Shown in pieces: positions 9,254 to 18,167 of a DNA stretch of 64,000 bases; the stretch's first letter is position 1; each line of letters opens with the position of its first letter. Both the position numbers and the translations under genes were made by a program. The notes under the pieces were generated by a model. The model had not been told where the DNA came from, did not search any database, and saw nothing but the letters and a program-made list of their open reading frames with translations. Source of the stretch: Microvirga ossetica (GTDB lineage Bacteria > Pseudomonadota > Alphaproteobacteria > Rhizobiales > Beijerinckiaceae); assembly GCF_002741015.1 (NCBI RefSeq), contig NZ_CP016620.1, forward strand, positions 186,001 to 250,000. The letters run 5' to 3'.

Positions 9254-9425
9254 CAGCGACCCGCGTCGTCTGGCGGTCGACACGGCGCTCACGGTCATCA
9301 AGGAGGCGCAGGGCGGCGCGGACAACCTCACTGGCGCTGCGATACCGTCCGGATGCGACCTTCTGGTCGACGAGAGCCTTCAGTTCGAGCGTCAGCGAGA
9401 CGTTGCGGGATTTGCGGAGCGGCAT
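9234..9425 (-). CDS. ParD-like antitoxin, ribbon-helix-helix
   Basis: The 63-residue protein shows the ParD pattern: a short beta strand (RNVSLTLELKALVDQKV), then SGRYRSASEVVRAALRLLDDRE. ParD binds the operator and neutralises ParE. No parE follows; the next gene on this strand is the HWE kinase, whose start overlaps this stop. The protein also lacks the longer C-terminal toxin-wrapping segment of many ParD proteins, so it may be an orphan or act as a DNA-binding regulator of the kinase gene. Confidence 0.75.
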   Translation of the reverse strand: MPLRKSRNVSLTLELKALVDQKVASGRYRSASEVVRAALRLLDDRERRVDRQTTRVADASNSR

Positions 9426-10128
9426 GGTGCAGGAGAACTAAGTCAGGCGGCGCCCGTGTCAATCACTGTCACTGAAAACCCGCTCCGGCATTACTCCCCA
9501 GGTCCAGCTCGATAATAGCGGCCATCCAAGTCCCACCCGAGGAGGAGTCCGGATAAGAGCGCCTCTGTGGATGGCGTTCTCGCACCCGGGGTGCTCCACC
9601 GAATTCCGTGCCAACCGTCACGGTGCGAGAACCGCCTTCATCTCAGGGGTCCCGACGTGCAGCTTGCTCCATCGATTCGGTGCCGCATTCCGGGCCGCCC
9701 TTCATCGCCGGGTGCACCTCGCCCCCGCATCTGACCGGCACTTTGATGCAGCGGCCCACTCATCTCAACGATATGCTCAAGCCTCGCGACCTCCCTTGAG
9801 AAACTGCGGGTACACCTGAGCATCGGGAGCGCCAACCGCGCAGAAGCACCTTCGCGCTTGCGCTGCTGCCCTGCGACCCTAAATCGCTCGGAGAAGCAGA
9901 ATTCGGTGGCAGCAGGACGCGTGACCGGCGCTCCGCTCTCGACCACCCTATCGACTTCGTTGAGCTTATCGAGGCCGGCCACGTGGCCTATGTTGATAGC
10001 AACAGGCTCTGGATCTGGTTGAGTCCGCACCAGGAACAGGCCGCCAAGGCTATCTGCGGAAGGTGGCTCGCATCCTGGCTCAAGCACTTCCGGCCATTCT
10101 TCCCATCTGGGGTATGAGGCTAACGGCG
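9426..10128. other. Intergenic; possible 3' remnant of an unknown gene
   Basis: From about 9823 a plus-strand frame runs without a stop to a TGA at 10114-10116 and has protein-like composition (HPIDFVELIEAGHVAYVDSN, then RLWIWLSPHQEQAAK). It has no start or ribosome site and its upstream continuation is in another frame. It may be the decayed end of a gene. Nothing else is recognised in the stretch. Confidence 0.3.
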
Positions 10129-10764
10129 ATGAGCCATATTGTTCTTCTCGGCGACAGCATCTTCGACAACGGGACCTATGTCCGGCGCGGCGAGCCCGAT
10201 GTAGTGGCGCAGGTCAGGGCCAGGCTGCCCCGCGACTGGCGAGCGACCCTCTGCGCGGTTGATGGGGCGGTCACCCGCGATGTGGAGCGCCAGCTGAAAC
10301 ACATCCCTGCGGATGCGAGCCATCTCGTCGTGAGCGCCGGCGGCAATGACGGCTTGCTCAACATGGGCGTCCTGAGACAGGGAGCTCGTTCGGTGGCCGA
10401 AGTGATGGAAAAGCTCTCTGCCGTGCGCGAGGATTTCGCTGACTCCTATCGGGTGATGGTGGATGCCGTCACGGCGCCGCGGCTGCCGGTCGCGCTCTGT
10501 ACCATCTACAATGCCTGCTTCCCCGACCCGCAGGAGCAGCGCCTCGTCCTGACAGGCCTCGCAATCCTTAACGACGTCATCACCCGCGAGGCCTTCGCCC
10601 GCTGTCTCCCTCTCATCGATCTCCGGCTCATTTGCGACGAACCCGACGACTATGCCAATCCCATCGAGCCCTCAGCCAAGGGTGGCGAGAAGATCGCCGC
10701 CGTGATCGCGCAGGTGGCGGTAGGGAATACGATCTTTCCGCGGTCGCAGGTGTTTGCAGAGTGA
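10129..10764 (+). CDS. SGNH/GDSL-family hydrolase
   Basis: The 211-residue protein has the SGNH blocks: block I LLGDSIFDN with the nucleophilic Ser, block III GGNDGL with the oxyanion Asn, and a C-terminal NPIEPSAKGGEKIA element in the place of block V, where the usual DxxH is not obvious. Members hydrolyse acyl esters of lipids or carbohydrates; the substrate is unknown. No signal peptide is visible, so it is probably cytosolic. ATG 10129 directly precedes SHIVLLGDS and is preferred over the upstream in-frame start. Confidence 0.8.
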   Translation: MSHIVLLGDSIFDNGTYVRRGEPDVVAQVRARLPRDWRATLCAVDGAVTRDVERQLKHIPADASHLVVSAGGNDGLLNMGVLRQGARSVAEVMEKLSAVREDFADSYRVMVDAVTAPRLPVALCTIYNACFPDPQEQRLVLTGLAILNDVITREAFARCLPLIDLRLICDEPDDYANPIEPSAKGGEKIAAVIAQVAVGNTIFPRSQVFAE

Positions 10765-10909
10765 GCGGAACTCAAGAGGTCGGATGGTCTTGTAAGCTCT
10801 ACTGTTTCTGACAGGCGAGCTCCGGACGTTATTTAGGCACCCATTGGCGGCGATGCTGGATCTGGGTCACTCCACCCAGATCAACGTCGGTGCCGAGCAA
10901 CATGGCGGA

Positions 10910-11152
10910 AAGCACTCCGACCCAGCGCGACCAACATCTCCAAAACATCGCGGAGCATGGCCGTATGGGCTGGCAGAAGCGCTCAAGGGACATTCGCCGC
11001 GCCTTGTGGAGGCCGTCATCAGCCGTCTGAAACGAGTGATCGGAAACGCCTTGCGCTCACGGACGGATCGGCGTCGTACGACTGAGATCGCCATCAATGC
11101 ATTGAGCCGCATGCTTGAGCTTGGACGCCCGAAGCCCGTCCGCATTGTCTGA
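10910..11152 (+). pseudogene. IS5-type transposase C-terminal remnant
   Basis: One frame reads TQRDQHLQNIAEHGRMGWQK. After a frameshift near 11005 the next frame continues VEAVISRLKRVIGNALRSR and ends NALSRMLELGRPKPVRIV. That is the usual C-terminus of rhizobial IS5-family DDE transposases. The catalytic domain and left end are missing, so this is a dead insertion-sequence fragment. Confidence 0.75.
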
Positions 11153-11375
11153 ATTGAAGACATGGGTTGGTCGAGGTGCGTTTACCAACCGATCCGTGCA
11201 ACACGGTCACTCTCAGCACTTAGGCAACGTAGCTTAGCCGCTCCCTTCAGCAGGAGCCGTTTAGAACGAAGCAGGTTCAACAAACAAGCTAGATGCTGAG
11301 ATGATCCTCTCCATCAGACTTCGACAGGTTTGTAGAGCCTCTTCATAGCCCAACGTGAAAGCCTGTCCTTTCTGC

Positions 11376-11627
11376 CTAATGATGAGACCTTGGATCCGGT
11401 GCAGGACCGTCCAGCGGGAGGCTGTGGATCAGCTTGCCTGAGCCATCAATGATGTCGAGCCTCCATCCCTGCCATTCGCTCGAGGCGGCGGTGTCATCTT
11501 GTCTGAGTTCCGCAATCGCCTCAAAGGCATGGATGAGAGCCGTGCGAGCGTCAGGCGCTTCGATGCCATCCTCATCACGTATTACCTCTTCGCCATTGGT
11601 GAGATGGAAATAGTAGCGTGCTGGCAT
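11376..11627 (-). CDS. DUF6894 protein (1 of 3)
   Basis: The 83-residue protein starts MPARYYFHLTNGEEVIRDEDG, the hallmark of DUF6894: an aromatic strand, then a DxxG turn after R/D-rich residues. A helix and WRLDIIDGSGKLIHSLPL follow. The family is widespread in Methylobacteriaceae and Rhizobiales and its function is unknown. Two relatives occur at 22348-22821 and 33399-33644. Confidence 0.8.
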   Translation of the reverse strand: MPARYYFHLTNGEEVIRDEDGIEAPDARTALIHAFEAIAELRQDDTAASSEWQGWRLDIIDGSGKLIHSLPLDGPAPDPRSHH

Positions 11628-12443
11628 GAGAAACGTCCATGCTTATCATGCCAAACTCGACTGGCAGCAAAGTGTTCAAACTCCTTCAGAACATCGCGCC
11701 GGCATGCCCATGCTTCTCCACTGCTCCGGCTCCATCGCCACAAGGGCACTATCATCGTCTTCGGAAGCGACTGCCATTTTGGGGACAGGAAACGCATTAA
11801 GGTCTGTGAAATGGCCGTTTAGGACGGAGCGGCGGGAAAAGTTAGCCTGTTTGGTCGTTATGGTGAAAGTCCGTGCTGTGCTGCTGTCGTGCTGTCGCAG
11901 CGCGGATGAGGTAGATGCATCAGGCCGTGCCCCGGGGCAGGTCCGGCAGCGGATGCAGCGTGAAGTCTGGCGGGGAGACGCCACGGCTCTCCTCCAGCTC
12001 CTTCACCAATGCTAGAATGCGGCTCGTGGAATGCATGAGATTTCCCAGATGCTCCTTGATGATGAGCAGCATGATTTCGCGCTCTTCACGGTGGGTTGCG
12101 TCACGAACACGGCGCCGAGGAGCGGGCGCAATCTGCGCACCATCGACGGCCACAAGACAAAGGTGGCTTTTTGGCCTCCCGATTACTGTGCTGCTCGCGG
12201 TGTGCCATGGCATAACCCTCCAAGGCTTCAGGCTCTTCTCACGCGAAAAGTCTCCGGCTACTAGAGTATATCACACCCGACCCATGCTGACGCGGGTGGG
12301 ATGCGAGTACTCCTTTCCTCGACATGCGGCCCGCTCCCGAATGCTCCTTAGGGATGGTGCAAAATTACATTTACGTGGTGTAGGCCTTGCCCCAAAGACG
12401 CCGCGCACCCACAATCAAAACACGCAGCCGTGGGAGGGACATC
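11628..12443. other. Mostly unassigned; one doubtful small ORF
   Basis: No gene is convincing here. The best candidate is a 50-residue minus-strand frame at 11920-12072 (starting MLLIIKEHLGNLMHSTSRIL) with only a weak ribosome site. Other frames look like noise. Confidence 0.3.
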
Positions 12444-12725
12444 TTGACGTCCATTCAGCACTTGGCTCACGCCAGACCATACGAACGCGATCGCACCTAC
12501 AATCTGTTCCGGAACCGGCCGCGCCCTGAACTCCTCTGTGCCGTGCCAGAGGACCATCCGGTACCGAGCTTCCTTGGCCCCGAGGAATGGGTTTTTGAGC
12601 AAGCGCTCCGCCCTTCCGATCCACCGCCACCGGGCTTCAACGACAGAGCCGCTTGTACTGGGGTGCGGTTCAATGGCCTTTACTTGTTCCAGGTAACGGT
12701 CTCGCACGAGAGGATGGCCGCCTAG
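12444..12725 (+). CDS. Hypothetical protein, 93 residues, TTG start
   Basis: A TTG at 12444 is preceded by GGGAGGGAC at good spacing and opens a frame of 93 codons. Its composition is protein-like (YNLFRNRPRPELLCAVPEDH, then PSFLGPEEWVFEQALRP). No ATG exists in the frame. The minus-strand overlapping frame of 148 residues is less protein-like. No family is recognised; it is a soluble, proline-rich protein. Confidence 0.45.
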   Translation: MTSIQHLAHARPYERDRTYNLFRNRPRPELLCAVPEDHPVPSFLGPEEWVFEQALRPSDPPPPGFNDRAACTGVRFNGLYLFQVTVSHERMAA

Positions 12726-12790
12726 TCCACAGGCACCACTCCACCACACCCCGCCATCCGCTGATGAGGGTGGGGATGCGGCTTCGCTTT

Positions 12791-13225
12791 TCATTGCTGC
12801 TTCATCCAGCCTTTCCGGACGCGTCCATCAGGTCCGAAAGCCTCTTCTGCCGCCGCACAGGCCCGTGTCTCGGACATGCGGGACAGAAGGCTGCCATAGT
12901 AGGATAAGCGTTCGTCGAAGAAGCCGGCGTGGCGCCCGCCCTCCTGCCAATCGGCGGGCCGGAGGTTGAGTTGGGCAAACCGCGTGCGCGCCTCAACCAG
13001 GTCAATCTGCCAGGACGGGCACTTGGTGCCCAGCATTCTGGCCGCCACAAAGTCGTCTAAGGCAGCTTGTTGCGGGTTGCGTGTCTGGCCTCCGGCTGGG
13101 GCTGACAGAAGAAAAAAGGCGGACATGACCACCGTACCGAGACCGAGAGGTCGAGAGCTTGTGGCCAAGCTCGCCCGCTGGCTGGGCGACGCCATGAGAC
13201 AAGGTTGATGGCGGTTCGACCGCAT
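12791..13225 (-). CDS. Exported hypothetical protein
   Basis: The 144-residue protein begins with a long basic region, then a hydrophobic stretch (LGLGTVVMSAFFLLSAPAGG) consistent with a signal peptide or anchor. Three cysteines follow in the mature part (TKCPSW, TRACAA and one near the start). ATG 13225 is strongly supported by GAGGAGG five bases upstream, which explains the unusual 30-residue lead. No family is recognised. Confidence 0.65.
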   Translation of the reverse strand: MRSNRHQPCLMASPSQRASLATSSRPLGLGTVVMSAFFLLSAPAGGQTRNPQQAALDDFVAARMLGTKCPSWQIDLVEARTRFAQLNLRPADWQEGGRHAGFFDERLSYYGSLLSRMSETRACAAAEEAFGPDGRVRKGWMKQQ

Positions 13226-14195
13226 ACCTGCCTCCTCGTCATTCAGCCCATTTTACCACACCGGACATTTCCAACCGAGGGATCCGATGCTGGCGCCTCG
13301 ATACGGTTACACCCTAAAACCTGACCAGGTCGAAGGAGACACATCCAGGCATCTCCTCAGAGTTCGGGAACTGGAACTCAGACCCGGAAGCTCAGACACC
13401 CGGCCGACGCGGAGATTGCCCTCCTGCGCCCATGCGTAGCGAGGACAGGCGCCTTTTCATCGCCCCGGAGTGCAACTCCTTCGAGGGGGTAGAGGGGCAG
13501 TTCGACTCCCTCCAGGATGAATTTGACGAACTCCGCTAGAGAGCACGGCGAGCGTTCCACGTCACGTGAGGTCTCTGTGCGCTTGGTCACATCATTCCTG
13601 TTGGATAGGTGGATAGTCTCGGCCCTGCCTTCGAAGGGATTGAGTCATGAAATCTGTCCTGTCTTACTAAACAGCGAGAATGTTCTCGATGAGCTTGCTC
13701 CCAATGGCCACCATGGGCGCACCTAAACCAGTCGCTGAGAACGACAACGATAGGCTGGTTCCCTTCCCAGCGGTTTGGGGCCAGCAGGCCAAAACCTCAT
13801 TAGAAGGCCGCTCACGGCCCTTCTAGGCTCCCGGGCAACTTTCCACGCTCGAGACATCAGATGCCTGCCAGAGCTCTCCGGAGCGGGCTTGGTGAAAGCA
13901 TGAATCGTTTGCCCTCGGCTTCGACGCGAGGGCGTGGACGTTTGAATCAAATGTCCAGGGTTCTCTGAGAGGCATTCCTCGCGCTCTAGGCAAACAATTC
14001 AAAGTCACGTGCCCTCGTTACTCAAATCCGTATTAATGACGGACGAAGCCCTTGAAGGGCCCTCAGCTTAACCTGGAGGGTTTGCTGTGCTATCCTTTTG
14101 AGAGCGATTCTAAAATGCACCTTATCCCTTTGAGTTTATTGCGAAACAGCGGCAGATAGGTAGGCTCGGCGGTGGTCTCCAAAGGAGCCACAAGC
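13226..14195. other. Intergenic, nothing identified
   Basis: Nearly 1 kb with only short unsupported open frames and lower GC than its neighbours in places. I see no repeat boundary, RNA gene or clear promoter. Confidence 0.4.
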
Positions 14196-14408
14196 GTGGA
14201 ACGGGTTGTGGTCACGCGGACAGGGGATGATGTTTGGTCGGTCTCGCACGAGGGGCGGGCCATCTCAGTTCACGCCACTGAGGAACAAGCACTCTCAGCC
14301 GCTTTTGCCTTGGCCTCAGATCGTCAGCAGGAGGGGTTTGAGGCGGTTGTCGTCGTCACGGCGGGAGGGGTGAAGACGACTTCAACCACTCGAAGGACAG
14401 ACCCCTAA
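14196..14408 (+). CDS. Small hypothetical protein, DUF2188-like pattern
   Basis: The protein has 70 residues from GTG 14196, which has AGGAG nine bases upstream. The sequence RVVVTRTGDDVWSVSHEGRA followed by an Ala-rich helix and a final VVVVTAGG resembles the strand-helix-strand layout of DUF2188-like proteins. That assignment is tentative. A GTG at 14172 is an alternative start. It ends just before the IS256 remnant. Confidence 0.5.
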   Translation: MERVVVTRTGDDVWSVSHEGRAISVHATEEQALSAAFALASDRQQEGFEAVVVVTAGGVKTTSTTRRTDP

Positions 14409-14514
14409 AACGCCTGACGCCTTTTGTGAGAGTTCGTTGACATGGATGACGGTGCCGTCGCGAGTTGTGTAGAAATTCGAGTGGCGCGATCTCCGGCATG
14501 AACATCGTATTGGG

Positions 14515-15102
14515 TCAAGCGACGAGGTCAATCGTCTCCTTTGTGGCTGATGCTGGTGAGAGTGTCTTCCAGCCGTCAACCTTGCGCATGGTGATCTGAC
14601 CGGACGCGAGCAGGGCCCAGAACAGCATGGCGGCGGTGGCATCCGAGGGCAGCACCGTCTGGGTCTTGATCCGCCGCTTGAACTCCTCGTGCAGCCGCTC
14701 AATGGCGTTCGTGGTGCGGGCCGACTTCCACTGCGAGGGCGGCAGCTTCGTGAAGGCAAACAGCGCCTCGCCCGCTTCCTCCAGGCTGTCCGCCACCGCT
14801 CGATGACGCAGCCGCCACTTGCGGAGGAAGGCTTGGCGGCGCTCCTCAATCTCCTCGACTGTGGCGGCATAAATCATGTCGGTATAGTCAGCCGTGATCT
14901 CGTCGTAGAGGCGCTTGGGCGCATGAGCGAGCAGATTGCGGTGCTTGTGCACCGTGCAGCGCTGAAGGGGAACGCCCTCCCACACCGCCGCGAGGGCCTG
15001 CTCCAGGCTTGGCGCGCCATCCACGATGACAAAGGCTGGCCGGCGCAACTGGCGTGCGACAAGATCGTCGAGCACTGCGCGCCAGGCGGCCGTGGTCTCG
15101 CC
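14515..15102 (-). pseudogene. IS256-family transposase, 5'-truncated
   Basis: The surviving 195 codons encode the C-terminal half of a mutator-type transposase: TAAWRAVLDDLVARQLRRP, VIVDGAPSLEQAL with a catalytic Asp, QRCTVHKHRNLL, and WKSARTTNAIERLHEEFKRR with the catalytic Glu. The first half, including the first Asp, is absent. The break coincides with the left end of the IS6 element at 15103, and the missing half does not reappear beyond 15908. Insertion was therefore followed by a deletion. Confidence 0.85.
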
Positions 15103-15908
15103 GGTGATGTCACGGTAACCTTTGGTCAGAGGCTTCTGCCCTAAGAGCTGTGGCATGACCAAGCCCATCAGCTACAAGCGCCATCGATTCCCACCCCAGA
15201 TCATCGCCCATGCGGTCTGGTTGTACTTCCGATTTCCTCTGAGCCTTCGGCTCGTCGAGGAGATGCTGCTCGAGCGCGGCATCGTTGTCTCCTACGAGAC
15301 GATCCGGCGCTGGGGTAAGAAGTTCGGACCGGCTTATGCCCGGCGCCTTCGCCGCAAGCCGCCACGCCCGACTGACATTTGGCACCTGGACGAGGTAGTC
15401 ATCACAATCGCTGGCAAGAAACATTGGCTGTGGCGCGCTGTCGACGAGGACGGTTACGTACTCGATGAGATCGTCCAGAGCCGACGCGACACCAAGGCCG
15501 CCAAGCGCCTGCTAACCCGGCTGATGAAGAAGCAAGGCATGGCGCCCAAACGCATCATCACCGACAAGCTGCCTTCCTACGGAGCAGCCAGACGCCAAGT
15601 CATGCCAAGTGTTGAGCACCGGTCCCACAAAGGCTTGAACAACAGGTCTGAGAATTCGGATCTCCCGCTGAGGAAGCGGGAGAGAATGATGCAGGGCTTT
15701 CGGTCTGTCGGAGGCCTGCAGCGGTTCACCTCGGTCTTTTCTGCTGTCAGGAACTTGTTCGTTCCGCTTCGCCCACACCAGTCTGCCCTCGCCACCCACC
15801 TTCACCGTCTACAAGCCATGGCGGCATGGAAAGCCGCGGCCGGCGTGCTCGCCTGAATTCAACAAAGCAGGGCTTATCGCGGTCGCCTCAGTTTACCGTG
15901 ACATCACC
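15103..15908 (+). mobile_element. IS6-family insertion sequence, apparently complete
   Basis: The element is 806 bp, bounded by 16-bp inverted repeats (GGTGATGTCACGGTAA at 15103-15118 and its complement at 15893-15908), and encloses one transposase gene. I see no 8-bp target duplication, which fits a later deletion or replicon fusion. It truncates an IS256 transposase on its left. Confidence 0.8.
15155..15856 (+). CDS. IS6-family transposase
   Basis: The 233-residue DDE transposase starts MTKPISYKRHRFPPQIIAHA. It has an N-terminal helix-turn-helix region with RLVEEMLLERGI, the catalytic domain opening WHLDEVVITIAGKKHWLWRA, then RIITDKLPSY and a C-terminal Glu region around NNRSENSDLP and RKRERMMQGF. 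The length matches IS6-group enzymes such as IS26 (about 234 residues). The gene is intact and may be active. ATG 15155 follows an upstream frame that would read out of the inverted repeat. Confidence 0.9.
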   Translation: MTKPISYKRHRFPPQIIAHAVWLYFRFPLSLRLVEEMLLERGIVVSYETIRRWGKKFGPAYARRLRRKPPRPTDIWHLDEVVITIAGKKHWLWRAVDEDGYVLDEIVQSRRDTKAAKRLLTRLMKKQGMAPKRIITDKLPSYGAARRQVMPSVEHRSHKGLNNRSENSDLPLRKRERMMQGFRSVGGLQRFTSVFSAVRNLFVPLRPHQSALATHLHRLQAMAAWKAAAGVLA

Positions 15909-16131
15909 CGAATAATACTTCAGAAGCCATTACTCAGACGAACAAGAGGGTCCACAAATTCTCAGGCTACCGTGATTGCCTCACAATCCAGAAACCTGAG
16001 GAAGCCCGGGCCATGCAGCATTGAGGTGACCTTTCCTTCGTTCGACAAGACTCAGGTGGCTTAGCAGAGTACAGCAGGGAAAGCACCCGCGTAGCAGCCG
16101 ATTGCTTTGAACGTAAGGTTTCAGTTTCTCA

Positions 16132-16464
16132 TCAATCGCAGCGGCGAACCCGTCGAACCTCAGTGCGGCCCCAACGGTCCGCTTCTTCAATGGTGACGTT
16201 ACGGCAGCGCTCTTCGCTGGCACCGTAACGGCGTTCATCGCGCCGAGCATCGCGCCTTCCTGCCTCATATGCGCGTTCCGCCTCTCGACGCTGCTGCCAC
16301 CGCTCACGACGCTCACGCTCCTCCTGCTGAGGATCACGAACGCCAACCTGAGGGCGACCATCAGGGCCGATGCCGAATTGAAGCTGTGGCTGAGCGAAAG
16401 AAGGTGCCGCAAGAAAGAGACTCGAGCCGAATGTCACTACAGCTAGAAAAGCAAATTTTCTCAT
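16132..16464 (-). CDS. Exported, arginine-rich stress-regulated protein
   Basis: The 110-residue protein has a signal peptide (MRKFAFLAVVTFGSSLFLAAP, then SFAQ). An Arg/Glu-rich helix with repeated ERRERW and RRDARRDERR follows, then a small C-terminal domain with two cysteines (ERCRNV, RRCD). No family is recognised. It diverges from the DUF2382 gene, and a perfect EcfG-type promoter lies 28 bases upstream, so it is inferred to belong to the general stress regulon. Confidence 0.75.
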   Translation of the reverse strand: MRKFAFLAVVTFGSSLFLAAPSFAQPQLQFGIGPDGRPQVGVRDPQQEERERRERWQQRREAERAYEAGRRDARRDERRYGASEERCRNVTIEEADRWGRTEVRRVRRCD

Positions 16465-16492
16465 GAACTTAAACCTTCTGACAATCGCTTGT

Positions 16493-16517
16493 AACGCCGT
16501 GCTCCCTGTGCGGTTCC
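16493..16517 (-). promoter_or_regulatory. EcfG-type promoter, leftward
   Basis: On the minus strand the sequence reads GGAAC, 16 bases, CGTT. This is an exact match to the consensus of the alphaproteobacterial general stress sigma factor EcfG. It points at the exported-protein gene starting at 16464, 28 bases downstream of the -10 element. Confidence 0.8.
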
Positions 16518-16553
16518 ATTGCACGGCTGGAATGCCGGGTGCCTTGTCGCCTC

Positions 16554-16578
16554 GGAACGGACGACAGCGCAGCCCGTT
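16554..16578 (+). promoter_or_regulatory. EcfG-type promoter, rightward
   Basis: On the plus strand GGAAC (16554-16558), 16 bases and CGTT (16575-16578) match the EcfG consensus exactly. The -10 element ends 25 bases before ATG 16604, which also argues against the longer upstream reading frame of the DUF2382 gene. It is back-to-back with the leftward site. Confidence 0.8.
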
Positions 16579-16603
16579 ATCCCGGCTCAGCCGAGTAGCA
16601 GCT

Positions 16604-17098
16604 ATGGCCAACCCGACCACACCACAAAATGGACAGCATCCAGGCTCCGATAGAACCGTGGTGCTGGAGGAGGCTGACAGGAGCGACACTTGGATCGAGG
16701 CCGAGGAAATCCTGCCCCTAGCTGAGGAGACAGCCACGGTCGAAAAGCGCGGGATCGTAACAGGCAAGGTCAGGGTGCGGACCGTTACCGAGACCCTTGA
16801 AGAGCTCACCAAAGCCAACCTGCAGAGCGAATCCGTCGAGGTCACCCGCGTGCCGATCGACAAGGTGGTCGACATGGCCCCCGAGATCCGGACCGAGGGC
16901 GATCTGACAATCGTGCCGGTGCTTGAGGAGGTGCTTGTCGTCACAAAGCAGCTCGTTCTCAAGGAGGAGCTGCATATCCGGCGACGGGTCGAGACCGAGG
17001 CGGTCGAGGTGCCGATCAAGCGACGCAAGCAACGAGCCATCGTGGAGCGTGTTGCTCTGGATGGTTCAACCATCAACACAGAGGAAACTGACCGATGA
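16604..17098 (+). CDS. DUF2382 (YsnF/AvaK-like) stress protein
   Basis: The 164-residue protein is built from the acidic, strand-forming repeats of DUF2382: LPLAEETATVEKRGIVTGKV, then TIVPVLEEVLVVTKQLVLKE and HIRRRVETEAVEVPI. Such proteins are common in stress clusters; the biochemical role is unknown. It is cytosolic with no signal. ATG 16604 is chosen from the promoter position. Its stop overlaps the next start in ATGA, indicating translational coupling. A degraded copy of this gene's end lies at the left edge of the window. Confidence 0.85.
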   Translation: MANPTTPQNGQHPGSDRTVVLEEADRSDTWIEAEEILPLAEETATVEKRGIVTGKVRVRTVTETLEELTKANLQSESVEVTRVPIDKVVDMAPEIRTEGDLTIVPVLEEVLVVTKQLVLKEELHIRRRVETEAVEVPIKRRKQRAIVERVALDGSTINTEETDR

Positions 17099-18060
17099 CT
17101 TCCAGCACAAACCCAAACCTCTCGTCGTCCCGGCGTCTGGTGACGGCCTTCTTCGACAGCCGCGGTGAGGCTGAGGATGCGATCGAGAGTCTGGTTGAGG
17201 CCGGAGTGTCCCGGGACAGCATCCGTTTCATGCCGGGCGACGAGCGCGATCTAACGGATGCCTCCGGCACATCCGCCCACGCAGAGCCCCGTGGCTTCTG
17301 GGATTCTCTGGGCGATTGGCTTCTGCCCGACGACGACCGCAGCACCTATGCGGAAGGTCTCCAACGCGGTGGCTATCTGCTTTCGGTCGATGCCAGCGAT
17401 AGCCAGTATGAGGCCGTGATCGACATCCTGGACGACGAAGGTACCATCGACATCGATGAACGTGCCGAGTCCTGGCGCTCGGAGGGTTGGGCGGGCGCGA
17501 CATCTGCCGATGTCCTGTCCGGTTCGACGGCCAACCTGACCACAGGCGAGGCCGAGACAACGTCAGGTATTACAGACCTTTCCGATCCGACGAGCTCAGT
17601 ACCATTGGCTGCGACCAGCTCGAGAGCTGGTAGCTCTGATACGACGCGTCGAGCGGCCTCGGGTGACGAAGAGGTGATCCCGGTCGTTGAGGAAAAGCTC
17701 CGGGTCGGCAAGCGCGATGTCAGCCACGGACGGGTGCGGATCCGGTCATATGTGGTCGAAACCCCCGTCGAAGAGCAGGTGACCCTGCGCGAGGAGCGCG
17801 TCGCGGTCGAGCGACGCCCAGTGGATCGGGCCTTGAGCGATGCCGATCAGGCCTTCCAAGAGCGGACCATCGAAGCTGAGGAGCGTGCGGAGGAGGCTGT
17901 GGCCTCGAAGGAGGCGCGGATCAAAGAAGAGCTGGTTGTACGCAAGGAGAGCGCACAGCGCACCGAGACGGTTTCCGACACGGTCCGCAGCACCGAGGTC
18001 GACGTCGAGGATGATCGCGGCAACCGGGTCCCACGCACCAAAGCCACTGATAGGACCTGA
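17095..18060 (+). CDS. YflT-domain plus DUF2382 stress protein
   Basis: This 321-residue two-domain protein has an N-terminal YflT/17M-like domain (about 10-115: RLVTAFFDSRGEAEDAIESL, then VSRDSIRFMPGDERDL and GFWDSLGDWLLP). A low-complexity Ser/Thr linker (about 135-180) and a DUF2382 domain (about 185-300: VIPVVEEKLRVGKRDVSHGR, VEEQVTLREERVAVERRPV) follow, then a charged tail. It is translated from an ATGA overlap with the upstream DUF2382 gene, so it shares the EcfG promoter. Function is unknown; general stress involvement is inferred from promoter and family. Confidence 0.85.
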   Translation: MTSSTNPNLSSSRRLVTAFFDSRGEAEDAIESLVEAGVSRDSIRFMPGDERDLTDASGTSAHAEPRGFWDSLGDWLLPDDDRSTYAEGLQRGGYLLSVDASDSQYEAVIDILDDEGTIDIDERAESWRSEGWAGATSADVLSGSTANLTTGEAETTSGITDLSDPTSSVPLAATSSRAGSSDTTRRAASGDEEVIPVVEEKLRVGKRDVSHGRVRIRSYVVETPVEEQVTLREERVAVERRPVDRALSDADQAFQERTIEAEERAEEAVASKEARIKEELVVRKESAQRTETVSDTVRSTEVDVEDDRGNRVPRTKATDRT

Positions 18061-18074
18061 CTATCTACATCCAT

Positions 18075-18102
18075 GGACCCGGGGCGGCATCGCTCCGGGT
18101 CC
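18075..18102 (+). terminator. Hairpin after the stress operon
   Basis: GGACCCGG and CCGGGTCC form an 8-bp perfect stem around a 12-base loop, 14 bases after the stop codon. No T-run follows, so it may stabilise the message end or work with Rho. Confidence 0.5.
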
Positions 18103-18167
18103 AGTTCCGTCCGGTGCAAGCAGCCAGCCGCCGAATGACACCGGTCTGATCTGAGCTTCCCTACGCC

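Noticed and set aside
12348..12794. 148-codon minus-strand frame
   Set aside because: The opposite-strand TTG frame at 12444 has a strong ribosome site and more protein-like composition; neither has a family, so only the better one was listed.
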